A stretch of 64,000 bases of DNA from Polyangiaceae bacterium. GTDB taxonomy: Bacteria; Myxococcota_A; Polyangia; Polyangiales; Polyangiaceae. The DNA lies in the NCBI GenBank assembly GCA_016712345.1, contig JADJRH010000011.1, forward strand, positions 1,798,001 to 1,862,000, in the 5' to 3' direction. Positions within the stretch are counted from its first letter, which is position 1; every line of letters begins with the position of its first letter. Both the position numbers and the translations under genes were made by a program. Of this stretch, positions 34,132-41,704 are shown piece after piece. Under the pieces are notes generated by a model. That model saw only the letters and a list, made by a program, of their open reading frames with translations. It ran no database searches and was not told where the DNA came from.

Positions 34132-35483
34132 CCAAACCACTCAACCTTCCCATCGGACGTTTCTGAAGTGGTCAGTTCGGGCAGGTTGGGTGCCCGCCGC
34201 GTTTGCGAGATGATCCTGAGCTTCTGGAATTCTGGAATCGCTTCATCCAGCGGTGTGAGCGCGCCAAGGCGCATCTCGGTCAACATCCTTGCGGGGCGGA
34301 GATATGTCGCAACCATGGCCGATGACCTGTGACCCGTGCGGGCGCAGATCCACGCTTCATTCTTACCCTGCGCCATGGCAATCGTGACAAAACTCGCACG
34401 GAGATCATGAAGTCGGACTTTTTGCCGATTCTTGTTTTCCTCAAAAAGCTCTGCTCGGTTGACACCCGAACGTGCAAGGTCCGAGCGAAACACACCGGCC
34501 CCATACCTCAAATTCAGACCGTCAAAAACGCGTTGGGGGAGTCTGCCGGAACGGCCGCAAAAGTCCTTCCATTTCAGCAACGCGCGGTGAACCCCAGCAT
34601 CAAGGGCCCAGGTGCGGGCGTCCTCAGTCTTATTGGTGTCCAGGCGAACCGTGCCGTGGTCCAGGTCAAGATCTGCCCATCGGAGAGCGCTTGCTTCGCC
34701 AAAGCGCATGCCCTCCCTTATCAAGAAGCCGTAGAACAACCTACGAATGAGCGGAATGTCGCCGTTGGAAAGGAGCTTTCGATCCTCCGATGGGTAGATG
34801 CATACTTTCGCCTTGCGGGTGCCCGGCCGCGGAAGGAAACCGAGGGGCAGCGGGTTGGCCGTCAATAGTCGCAGCGGATAGACGGCCAACACAAAAAGCC
34901 GGTGAATCTTTACCGCCACGTTCCGCATTGTGTTTTGCGCTCGATTGGGCGGGATACGCCGCATAATCTGTTCGGCATGATCGGCGGTAAACTCAGTCAC
35001 CGGTAGGTCACCGGCTACCGGGTACACATACATTTCGAACGTTCGGCGGTCTTCCTTTGCGGTCAACTTCACCTTGACGTGCGCCCGGTACGCTTGGGCG
35101 AGGCGCCCAGAAGTCCAAAGCTCCCCTAGTTCGCGAACCGTCATGGAATGGGCAGGTATTGGAATCGCCTCGCCCCGTGCGATCTTGTTTGCTAGGCCGA
35201 TGGTCGCTGTCCAAACCGCGCGTTCATTGGTTTCAGCGATCTTGCGGAGCAGGGGCAAAACTTGGCTCATCCGGGCGGCCGACTGAAGGATCTGAACCAC
35301 CTGAGCCATGATCGCCCGTCGTGCGCGGGCATCGCTTTCCAGTGTACAATTTTGCAAAATGAACGATTGCCGCCCATGCGGACCCAAAGAAAACCGGACG
35401 TAGGCCACGCTTTTGCGCCACAAGATAGACCCTTCGCCATGTCGCGCTTTCTCTTGTTTTCTAGGCTTTTTGATTGCGAACAT
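34116..35483 (-). CDS. int: Tyrosine recombinase / integrase
   Basis: The protein has 455 residues. It has an N-terminal arm-binding-like part, a core-binding SAM-like domain (about 115-215) and a catalytic domain with the full set of active residues: Arg260 (REGMRFGEASAL), Lys285, His359-x-x-Arg362 (LHDLRASF), His385 (TGHRSSAM) and Tyr394 (VATYLRP). It catalyses site-specific integration and excision, here at tRNA-Cys. It starts six bases after the sigma-factor stop, so the two are probably one operon. The C-terminal ~60 residues continue past the usual end of the fold. Confidence 0.93.
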   Translation of the reverse strand: MFAIKKPRKQEKARHGEGSILWRKSVAYVRFSLGPHGRQSFILQNCTLESDARARRAIMAQVVQILQSAARMSQVLPLLRKIAETNERAVWTATIGLANKIARGEAIPIPAHSMTVRELGELWTSGRLAQAYRAHVKVKLTAKEDRRTFEMYVYPVAGDLPVTEFTADHAEQIMRRIPPNRAQNTMRNVAVKIHRLFVLAVYPLRLLTANPLPLGFLPRPGTRKAKVCIYPSEDRKLLSNGDIPLIRRLFYGFLIREGMRFGEASALRWADLDLDHGTVRLDTNKTEDARTWALDAGVHRALLKWKDFCGRSGRLPQRVFDGLNLRYGAGVFRSDLARSGVNRAELFEENKNRQKVRLHDLRASFVTIAMAQGKNEAWICARTGHRSSAMVATYLRPARMLTEMRLGALTPLDEAIPEFQKLRIISQTRRAPNLPELTTSETSDGKVEWFGTGSK

Positions 35484-35489
35484 GGTTCA

Positions 35490-36290
35490 TCATCCTTTCC
35501 GAAAGGTGGACTTCATTCGTCGCCCGCTGAAAAAGGCGGCGCGGCGCGCGGCGTTTTCGTCGCTCGCCTCAATTCGTATCAATGCCCCTCGCAAATCGAG
35601 CTTCGCGGCCCGGATCCAAGTGGCTACCGTTCCAATGCTCACCCCTCGGTTGGCCGCGATCACTTTCAACTTGAGCCCGTCCACTTCGTGTTCAACAAAA
35701 CAGCCCCAACGTTGAGGTGTCGTGGCAGCCCGCAACGTTTCCAGTTCGGCCAGAATGAGCGTGTTTTCGGCGTTTGCTTCCGGGCTTGGAATCGCGTCTA
35801 AGTCGATACCGCTCACCCAACGCTTGCGCGCTCTGTGATGGCCCATCACGTGGTGCATCGTGATTCCCCATAACCACCGTCGAAATGCGACCGTTTGCGA
35901 ATCATCCGCGCGGGGTTCGAAGCGGGGCCAACCTTCCCACGCTTGCGCGATCACTTCTTGGGCAAGGTCATCACATTCATCGTGTGCCCCCAATCTGCGG
36001 ATCCAGCGCCGAACCACTTCGTAGTGGCTCGCAAAAAGACCTACCGGCGGGGCCGATGGTGTTTCGCGCGGACCTCGCTCGCGGCCCGCTTCATTGGATG
36101 GTGGTTGCTTTGGTGGTTCAATCGGGGCCGGCGGCGGTAGGGTGCTCGCGGTGCGGTCACCGGTCTGTACATTCGAAATGCTCGTTTCGGTGTTGGGGCT
36201 TTTGCCCTTGGTCGCAAAAAAGAACGCAAAGAAACAAGAAAAGAGGGCGAATATTTCGACAAAGAACGACGGTCGAGTAGCGTGCGACAT
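35490..36290 (-). CDS. ECF-like sigma factor with N-terminal membrane segment
   Basis: The 266-residue protein starts after GGAGCGAG, supporting ATG 36290. Residues 8-27 are strongly hydrophobic (FFVEIFALFSCFFAFFFA), followed by a Pro/Ser/Thr linker to about 85. Sigma region 2 is then clear: DECDDLAQEVIAQAW and FRRWLWGITMHHV. Region 4 has the helix-turn-helix KVIAANRGVSIGTVATWIRAAK. An N-terminal membrane anchor on a sigma factor is unusual. It lies directly upstream of the integrase, so it may switch on element genes after a signal or proteolysis. The anchor could be misread if translation starts later. Confidence 0.75.
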   Translation of the reverse strand: MSHATRPSFFVEIFALFSCFFAFFFATKGKSPNTETSISNVQTGDRTASTLPPPAPIEPPKQPPSNEAGRERGPRETPSAPPVGLFASHYEVVRRWIRRLGAHDECDDLAQEVIAQAWEGWPRFEPRADDSQTVAFRRWLWGITMHHVMGHHRARKRWVSGIDLDAIPSPEANAENTLILAELETLRAATTPQRWGCFVEHEVDGLKLKVIAANRGVSIGTVATWIRAAKLDLRGALIRIEASDENAARRAAFFSGRRMKSTFRKG

Positions 36291-36364
36291 AGATCTCGCT
36301 CCGGTCTTGCGGTGCGGGGTTTAGAGATCGCCGGGTGTTGGCTCACCTTGCGATCTCGCTTTTT

Positions 36365-36559
36365 TTATGGACTTCGATGCGGCTTGCCGGCCGCGTTGGC
36401 TTCCTTCTCCGGCTCTACCGGTTCATCGGTTTCTTCGCCCGCCAACCAATCAACGCAGCGTTGCGGCGCGTCGGCTTGGGTGAGGGTTGGGTAGTTTGCG
36501 GCGAGCGCAATCGCATCGCATCGAAGCGCTCGCCATAGTTCAAAGTCGAAGAGCGTCAT
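36365..36559 (-). CDS. Small acidic protein translationally coupled to a recombinase remnant
   Basis: This 64-residue frame starts at an ATG overlapping the TGA of the upstream recombinase frame (ATGA). The sequence starts MTLFDFELWRALRCDAIALA and ends in a Glu/Pro-rich tail. There is no membrane segment and no family I recognise. The coupling suggests it was translated together with the recombinase. It may be an accessory factor of the element. Confidence 0.5.
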   Translation of the reverse strand: MTLFDFELWRALRCDAIALAANYPTLTQADAPQRCVDWLAGEETDEPVEPEKEANAAGKPHRSP

Positions 36560-36794
36560 GCGGCTTTCTTGGCGATGCGTGCCACTTGGGTTAGCTGAAT
36601 CGGGCGTCCCGAACGTGAAACGATGCCCGCACGGGTAAGCTCGCCTACGATTGCGCGCATAGGTACACCGGCCGCGCGGCCCACGCTTCAATGGTTGAAC
36701 GTTGCGCATCACACCCCAAAGATTGTTCTTCAGTCGAGACGCGAATGTACCCGATCGCCATGGTTGGGTTTCCGGGGCGAGCACGTTTCGTCAT
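36556..36794 (-). pseudogene. Serine recombinase with internal deletion
   Basis: The N-terminus MAIGYIRVSTEEQSLGCDAQ is the start of a resolvase/invertase catalytic domain, including the conserved serine of RVS. After about 26 residues the frame breaks, and another frame ends with the recombinase C-terminus RAIVGELTRAGIVSRSGRP through TQVARIAKKAA. The ~140 residues normally between these parts are missing, so no active enzyme is made. The N-terminal frame alone (65 residues from 36842) stops at 36645. Confidence 0.75.
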
Positions 36795-36841
36795 TCGCAT
36801 AACAATGACGTAATACATAATTAGTACAATGTCAACTAGCA

Positions 36842-37480
36842 TTAGCTCTTATTGTGTTTTTGAATCACACGATCCAATTTTGTGAGCTTCTCACTCGATA
36901 AGCCGCTGACCGATCGTTTGAACCTTGCCAACTGACCCGGATCGATATCGGCAGCATTGGCAAGATCGGATTGCTTTTGGCCACGATCCAGCGCTGCGAG
37001 CAATGCCGCGTGCACATCGGACGCATTCAAGGGTTCGCGCTTCGCGTTGGGTGAACCCTGTTGTGTACGCACCGGTTCGAAACCGGATTCAGCGGGTGAC
37101 GCAACGCTGCCCGCCCCTGCGTCGCCCGCCCCTGCGTCTCGGATGAGTTTCGTCACCACACTGACCGGACCTACCCGCGCTTCATGGTGATCCACTCCCA
37201 GTGCTCGCAGCGCGGCGATCCTCGCCTCAACCAACTTTTTTAGCAAGGCGCGCTCCGGTTCTGGCAGCACGCGGAGTAACGTTTCATCGGCGTCCGCGGG
37301 TGTGTGAATGCCCTTTTCCGAATCCTCCAAAAGCCGCAATATGAGAGCCGTCATGGTGCGTTCTCGCAGCTCCGGCGCACGGGTTTCAATCTGCCGTTCA
37401 AACCTTGCCTTGTCGGGTGCCGTTACCCGCATCGTGATGGTCTTGTCTGCCGCTACGTCGCCTCTAATCGGTCGTGCCAT
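36842..37480 (-). CDS. DNA-binding protein: ribbon-helix-helix-like start, HTH end
   Basis: The protein has 212 residues from the ATG at 37480 (GAGGTG upstream). The N-terminal part (KTITMRVTAPDKARFERQI) resembles a ribbon-helix-helix DNA-binding region. The C-terminal ~50 residues (QSDLANAADIDPGQLARFKR, then SGLSSEKLTKLDRVI) form a Cro/XRE-type helix-turn-helix. Two DNA-binding ends on one small protein suggest a copy-control or partition regulator of the element. A hairpin lies just upstream (37521-37546). Confidence 0.65.
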   Translation of the reverse strand: MARPIRGDVAADKTITMRVTAPDKARFERQIETRAPELRERTMTALILRLLEDSEKGIHTPADADETLLRVLPEPERALLKKLVEARIAALRALGVDHHEARVGPVSVVTKLIRDAGAGDAGAGSVASPAESGFEPVRTQQGSPNAKREPLNASDVHAALLAALDRGQKQSDLANAADIDPGQLARFKRSVSGLSSEKLTKLDRVIQKHNKS

Positions 37481-37520
37481 GTGATTCACCTCGTTTATTA
37501 TGTAGCTCGATTGCAATACC

Positions 37521-37546
37521 GTACACGCATTGAACGGTGCGTGTAC
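37521..37546. promoter_or_regulatory. 9-bp perfect inverted repeat upstream of the RHH/HTH gene
   Basis: GTACACGCA (37521-37529) and TGCGTGTAC (37538-37546) form a stem around an 8-base loop between the rep stop and the next gene. It could end the rep transcript or be an operator. Its arms resemble the enriched word. Confidence 0.45.
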
Positions 37547-37566
37547 GCGTTTCGTCATCTTTAAGA

Positions 37567-38429
37567 TTAAAATGGAGCATAACTCTCGTTAGGTGGTGCG
37601 CGCAGCTTTCGAATGCGGTACCCGGCCGACTTGCAAGCGGCGGAGCACCACCGGGCGTTTCTACGCTTTGCCGTCATCACCCTGTCGCACCGTGGGCAGC
37701 GACGGTTCTGGTAGGCGTTGGCGCGTCTTTCCAGATTGGCGCACGTGGTTGCCCATGGTTCCGCAAAAATCCATGAGCAAAAACGTCCTCAGCCAATTTG
37801 CGGGGCGCTCCGCTGTCCGGCTTGAACGCGTAGGCAATCACCCGGTATAGGTTCGAGCTGAGTTTGTAAATTCGCCCGTTCTTCCAATGCCAGCCGGTGA
37901 TCACTTTCGCTTTCCACTGGCCGCCCCCAACGGCGTACCACGCGCTTTCAAGCTCGGTCCGGTTGCGGGTTAGCGCCAACCCGTGAAGGTGTTCGCGGTC
38001 CGCCGTGGGATCTACGACTAACAGCGCCCCGCACCCTCGGACGCGGCTTACCTTTTGTGCGAAATCGAGGGCCAGATCGCGCACCGGGGTTTCACCAATG
38101 ACCGTGAGGCTCACTGAGTACAAGCGGTAGGTTTGGGGGGTCACCCATTGGAGCGCATACCAACATGGTGCAAACGCTTCGATGGAGGCATCGGCAAAGG
38201 GGAGGGACTTACCCGGAACATTATCAAGGTAAGGGGCCTCGCCGCCCCGTTCAGGTTGCGATTCGCTACCCGTGCCCGATGCCGCTTCGCCTATGTTTTC
38301 CGATGATCCGCGTCCAAGCAATCGGCCCGAACGCGAGCCATCTTCGACACGGTTTCGAGGGTAGAATCCGTCACGTTTCGGTGCTTGGGTGACGCTTCCG
38401 GGGTTCAAAGCGTTCCGAGGGTCGCCCAC
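37567..38429 (-). CDS. HUH-type replication initiator-like protein with zinc ribbon (frameshift near 37740)
   Basis: The main frame contains a beta-rich core with LLVVDPTADREHLHGLALT, where HLH fits the metal-binding HUH motif of rolling-circle Rep proteins and relaxases. Later NLYRVIAYAFKP supplies candidate catalytic tyrosines. The frame ends early at 37677, but another frame continues with RRANAYQNRRCPRC and WCSAACKSAGYRIRKLR, a four-cysteine zinc element often found at the end of such proteins. One base change near 37740 joins them. It starts 4 bases after the excisionase-like gene. A role in element replication is an inference; this fold assignment needs profile support. Confidence 0.55.
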
Positions 38430-38432
38430 GAT

Positions 38433-38888
38433 CTACCCTCGCCCTGTCAGACCGAAACCAAGCTCAGACGCAAGCGCCTGAACGTCGGGATGCTGCCCTT
38501 CATCCCCGTTCACATTCGCCGGGGCTCGCTTGCCATGTTTTTGGATGTACGCGTTCAAATCATCGGTTGGGATGAACCACGTTTTCCCAACCTTATAAGC
38601 GTCGGGGAAAGCTCCGGCCCGTATCAAGTTCAGTGTCGGCCGCTTGCCGAGCACCGATTTTGTGTGTGGAGTGAATTCGCCCTGGGTACTCGGTTCCGGG
38701 GCGTCCGATTGTGCAAACTCCACAATGGCCACGGCCAGCCCAATCGCGGCATCACGAATCCGCTGGACCCTTTCCCGTTGTCCAAGTTTACCTATGGGGC
38801 GATCCGTGGTCGCCTTGGGTAAGAGGTTCGACGCAGCCGGCGCAGGGCGCACGTCCGCCCTGCCGGTATTTCTAGAAATCCGACGCAT
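38433..38888 (-). CDS. Excisionase-like DNA-binding protein
   Basis: The protein has 151 residues. The C-terminal half contains the winged-helix pattern of MerR/AlpA-type excisionases: KRPTLNLIRAGAFPDAYKVG followed by KTWFIPTDDLNAYIQKHG. This resembles an excisionase that binds the element ends or a helix-turn-helix regulator. It is four bases upstream of the rep gene, the usual xis-rep order of integrative plasmids. The N-terminal ~75 residues are unassigned. Confidence 0.65.
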   Translation of the reverse strand: MRRISRNTGRADVRPAPAASNLLPKATTDRPIGKLGQRERVQRIRDAAIGLAVAIVEFAQSDAPEPSTQGEFTPHTKSVLGKRPTLNLIRAGAFPDAYKVGKTWFIPTDDLNAYIQKHGKRAPANVNGDEGQHPDVQALASELGFGLTGRG

Positions 38889-38940
38889 TGGAGCTTTGCT
38901 TTCTACCCGCGGTAAACCTGCCCGCGGGCGGTTCTAGGGG

Positions 38941-39123
38941 TTACCTTTGGGTAGGTGCGGACCCAACCTGAATGCCCAACCGCTTCAACGTTTCCGCGAT
39001 GCGCGCCGAGACGGTGGATCGAACCTGTTTGCCCATGAGGTACGCGCGCACGGTTCGCGGGTCGCATCCCGCCTGAACGGCGATGCGACGTTCCTCGTGA
39101 GGGGTCATTCGTGTTTCAGACAT
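38941..39123 (-). CDS. Small helix-turn-helix protein
   Basis: The protein has 60 residues, almost wholly one helix-turn-helix domain: EERRIAVQAGCDPRTVRAYL for the recognition helices, then ARIAETLKRLG. It resembles the DNA-binding part of XRE/LacI-type regulators without a ligand domain. It probably regulates the element's genes. Confidence 0.65.
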   Translation of the reverse strand: MSETRMTPHEERRIAVQAGCDPRTVRAYLMGKQVRSTVSARIAETLKRLGIQVGSAPTQR

Positions 39124-39260
39124 GCGGTAAGTTTAACGCCACGCAAGGTCGTCGTTAGTTACAATCGTACATCCTGCGAGCCTTCATTTTACGGCATTTG
39201 GTGAAAAGTTAGCTACCGCGCTTCGTTTTTGCCACGGTTCCCACTCCATCCAACGGTTTT

Positions 39261-39839
39261 TCAGAGCCCCGATCGCAAGCGTTCGATGCGCGCATTGGCG
39301 TTGTTCAAAAAAGTTTGAAGCGCTTCGTGTTGCTGAACGAGAAGGCCCGCAAACGTTGCCCACCTTTGGTACCGCTTTCGAACGAGCGGGACAAAGGGAT
39401 CGGTGTTGCGGCAGCCTTGCCGGTGTTTCAATTCGCGCACCCTTCGCAGGGCCCGATCGCCGCGGTGCTCCCAGGTGCACCCGTAGGGCCAAGCGATGCA
39501 GGCGCGACACAGAAACCGTCCGTAGGTGGCCGTTGCGGCGTAAAGAACAGCCCGCCGAGTATTGCAAACGGGGCACAAGGCCCACGGGCGCGCTCCACCG
39601 TAGTTGCACGGCGTAAATTCAAGTTTCAGGCGCTCTATCACCTGTATGCCGTCCGTCGTGTATGCGAGCGTGAGGCCGCTTTCGGTGCGTGTCAGTCCAA
39701 CCCGCCCGCCGTCGCTCCACTGCGCAATCGCGTCGCTTGTGTCTTGGCCGGCGGCGCTTCTCAGCCAACGGACCACCATGCGAACGTCCAATCGCCGGGC
39801 CCGATCCAACGTGGCGCGGCTGCTTCTCCGGTATGCCAT
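39261..39839 (-). CDS. Zinc-finger protein of mobile-element type
   Basis: The protein has 192 residues. The central part has the pattern NYGGARPWALCPVC followed by RFLCRACIAWPYG, with paired cysteines forming a zinc site and conserved aromatics between them. Proteins with this motif are frequent in integrated elements, but their role is unknown. It is the first gene of the element from the right end. The ~320 bases beyond it (39840-40164) hold the attachment region and no gene. Confidence 0.65.
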   Translation of the reverse strand: MAYRRSSRATLDRARRLDVRMVVRWLRSAAGQDTSDAIAQWSDGGRVGLTRTESGLTLAYTTDGIQVIERLKLEFTPCNYGGARPWALCPVCNTRRAVLYAATATYGRFLCRACIAWPYGCTWEHRGDRALRRVRELKHRQGCRNTDPFVPLVRKRYQRWATFAGLLVQQHEALQTFLNNANARIERLRSGL

Positions 39840-40058
39840 GATTCCGGCCCGTCCCTTATTTCGGCGGCGGTTGCAAGCAAAGCGCAGAATGCTGGACGGC
39901 TAACGACGCGTCGAAATCATTAGGCTAACGCTGCCCGTTTCCGCGGCCGGCGTCCCAGATCTTGCACCTGCCGGGCGCGTTTTTGGCAGCAATACGACGC
40001 TTTTCCCGTTGCGTTGGACGCCGAATCGTGTCTCGACGGGCGGGCGCTATGGCCCTCT

Positions 40059-40088
40059 TTGGATCCAAGATTGGATCCAGATTGGATC
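40059..40088. promoter_or_regulatory. Three TTGGATC sites at the right end
   Basis: TTGGATC occurs at 40059-40065, 40071-40077 and 40082-40088, about one helical turn apart and in the same orientation, 75 bp from the right attachment repeat. The match to the left-end cluster supports integrase arm sites. Confidence 0.6.
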
Positions 40089-40162
40089 AGCTAGGACATT
40101 AAACGTCCCTTTGCCGTTCCTAACGTTTGCCAGATTCTTTAATTATTACAAACGGTTGAAGC

Positions 40163-40208
40163 TCGGAGGTGAGGACGGGATTCGAACCCGCGTGGGACGG
40201 TTTTGCAA
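40163..40208. repeat. Right attachment repeat inside tRNA-Cys
   Basis: The 46 bases are identical to 33927-33972. They span the tRNA 3' end through the anticodon loop, so the element supplies the 3' half of the working gene. Confidence 0.93.
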
Positions 40209-40239
40209 ACCGTTGCCTAGCCGCTCGGCGCACCTCACC
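40167..40239 (-). tRNA. tRNA-Cys (GCA)
   Basis: The sequence folds as a complete 73-nt cloverleaf. The acceptor stem GGTGAGG pairs with CCTCACC, the anticodon stem ACGGT/ACCGT has loop TTGCAAA (anticodon GCA), and the T-arm has GGTTCGAATCC. The discriminator base is U, the expected identity base for cysteinyl-tRNA synthetase. CCA is not encoded (the gene continues CCG). It is the insertion site of the adjacent integrative element. Confidence 0.95.
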
Positions 40240-40324
40240 GAAAGGGGCCGGGTAAATGCACCTCTTTTTGCCGAGTGTCAACGAAATCTTCGGGCCCTCA
40301 AAGCAAATCGTATTCAGGAAGAAT

Positions 40325-41704
40325 TCAGGCGTCGGTCAGCTCGCGCAACTTGGTGTGAATGGCCGAAGCCGCTCGATCGGACAAAACGCAGTTTATAAGT
40401 TTACGAAGCTTTGCCTGTTGGGCGGCGCTTTCGAGAACATCTCTCCAAGCCGCCAAGGGGGATTGCTGAAACCCCACTCGATCAAGCGAAATCCCCGCGG
40501 TTTGACTGATCAACTTGATGGATTGCCAATCTGGGTACATCAGAGCCAGATAGCGATTCAACTGTTGAGGACCGGGTTCGTTCCAATCGAGAGGAAAGTC
40601 GTCGAGCTGCATTTGGACATGACTCAACTCGCCGACGGGCGCCCAATCCTGTTGGGTAGATGGCACGTCCCTATCCAACCGCTCTATCGTGTCCATCAAC
40701 CGTGGAAGGTTGCTGGCATCATCCACCGAGTTTAAGAGCCGCAGGGGGATAAATGACCGCAGCGCGCCGGGAATGGGCGTGGGAACAATCAGCAGCGGGA
40801 TCAATTTGGTTTGCAGGCCACGATCTTGCTCCAGCGCGTTTTCAAGAACCTTCCATTGTACAGATTCAAGGTAGGCCGGTGAAATCAGCAGCAAGATGAG
40901 ACTTGCGCGGTTGAAAAGCGACGGGTCAACGGGTGCGTTGATGGGTAGAGTGACTTTACCCGGCAGTCGCTTTTGCAGTTCTCTTGCACGGTTTAAATCT
41001 TGAGGGGCCACGCTCATGAGCACTTCGACCGACCCGGAGGCAAGGTCGGGAGCCGCGTCACTGTGCCGCGATACTCCGCGTGTCAACTCGTAGGCGCTGG
41101 GGGGTGCCGCGGGAGGTGCTGGAGCCGCCAGTGCAGTGACGGCAGCCCCGGACTCTTTCGCGGATTCGAACCCACCTGCGATTGCGAGCGCATTGGGGGG
41201 CGGCATTCCACCAAGTACAAATGCGCGCGCTCGCATTGCCCAAACGGAAGGTGCATTGTTGGCAATTCGCCGCACAAAATCTCCCACACCAACAAGGCAA
41301 AACGTGCCGCTCAATGCTGAAACCAACCTGTCGCGGTTTTCATTAAGGCGAGCGAGGATGTACCTTTCATTTCGAAGGTGAACGAGCGAGACAATGTAGA
41401 GTGACCGGGGCCGTTCTTTCCCCTGCAAAGCGTCGAGTTCTTGACCCCGAGCAAGTTCTTTTTCCAACCAATCGAGCAAATTGGCTTGGGCTTCAGGTTC
41501 TCGAATGGGTAGATCGCGACTTGTACAATACGTCTTGAGCGCAGCAGGCCACGCGGTTTCAAGCTCTGAACTGGACAATTCAAGAAACACGAAATCGAGC
41601 CTGTCGCCAAAGTCGATCACGCCTGTCAGAAGATCCCAAATGCGGGACGCCTCTTCTGCGGTCCACTCGCGGGCCGATCTTCCGCCTTGCCCCATAACAA
41701 TCAA
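40325..41704 (-). CDS. TIR-like / effector-associated-domain protein, probable conflict-system effector
   Basis: The 459-residue protein appears to have three parts. Residues 1-165 are mixed alpha/beta, with RLNENRDRLVSAL and RRIANNAPSVWAMRA, a pattern I associate with proteins paired to P-loop ATPases. Residues about 225-345 resemble a TIR fold: VEVLMSVAPQDLNRARELQ, then LILLLISPAYLESVQW with W-x-x-x-E, placing Glu288 at the position of the TIR NADase catalytic glutamate. Residues about 380-442 (QLNRYLALMYPDW and NCVLSD) look like an effector-associated domain (EAD), a small adaptor that joins effectors to partners. It overlaps the ATPase gene by ATGA. The fold calls are by pattern only. Confidence 0.65.
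   Translation of the reverse strand: MIVMGQGGRSAREWTAEEASRIWDLLTGVIDFGDRLDFVFLELSSSELETAWPAALKTYCTSRDLPIREPEAQANLLDWLEKELARGQELDALQGKERPRSLYIVSLVHLRNERYILARLNENRDRLVSALSGTFCLVGVGDFVRRIANNAPSVWAMRARAFVLGGMPPPNALAIAGGFESAKESGAAVTALAAPAPPAAPPSAYELTRGVSRHSDAAPDLASGSVEVLMSVAPQDLNRARELQKRLPGKVTLPINAPVDPSLFNRASLILLLISPAYLESVQWKVLENALEQDRGLQTKLIPLLIVPTPIPGALRSFIPLRLLNSVDDASNLPRLMDTIERLDRDVPSTQQDWAPVGELSHVQMQLDDFPLDWNEPGPQQLNRYLALMYPDWQSIKLISQTAGISLDRVGFQQSPLAAWRDVLESAAQQAKLRKLINCVLSDRAASAIHTKLRELTDA

Larger units (their letters stand above)
33927..40208. mobile_element. 6.2-kb integrative element in tRNA-Cys
   Basis: The element is bounded by 46-bp direct repeats, one of them inside the intact tRNA-Cys gene, and has an integrase next to the left repeat. 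All genes are on the minus strand: zinc-finger protein, HTH protein, excisionase-like protein, HUH Rep-like protein, RHH/HTH protein, serine-recombinase remnant with a coupled small gene, ECF-like sigma factor and integrase. TTGGATC repeats near both ends look like integrase arm sites. There are no obvious transfer or virion genes, so it is either a small integrative plasmid or a satellite that depends on a helper. Confidence 0.9.
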
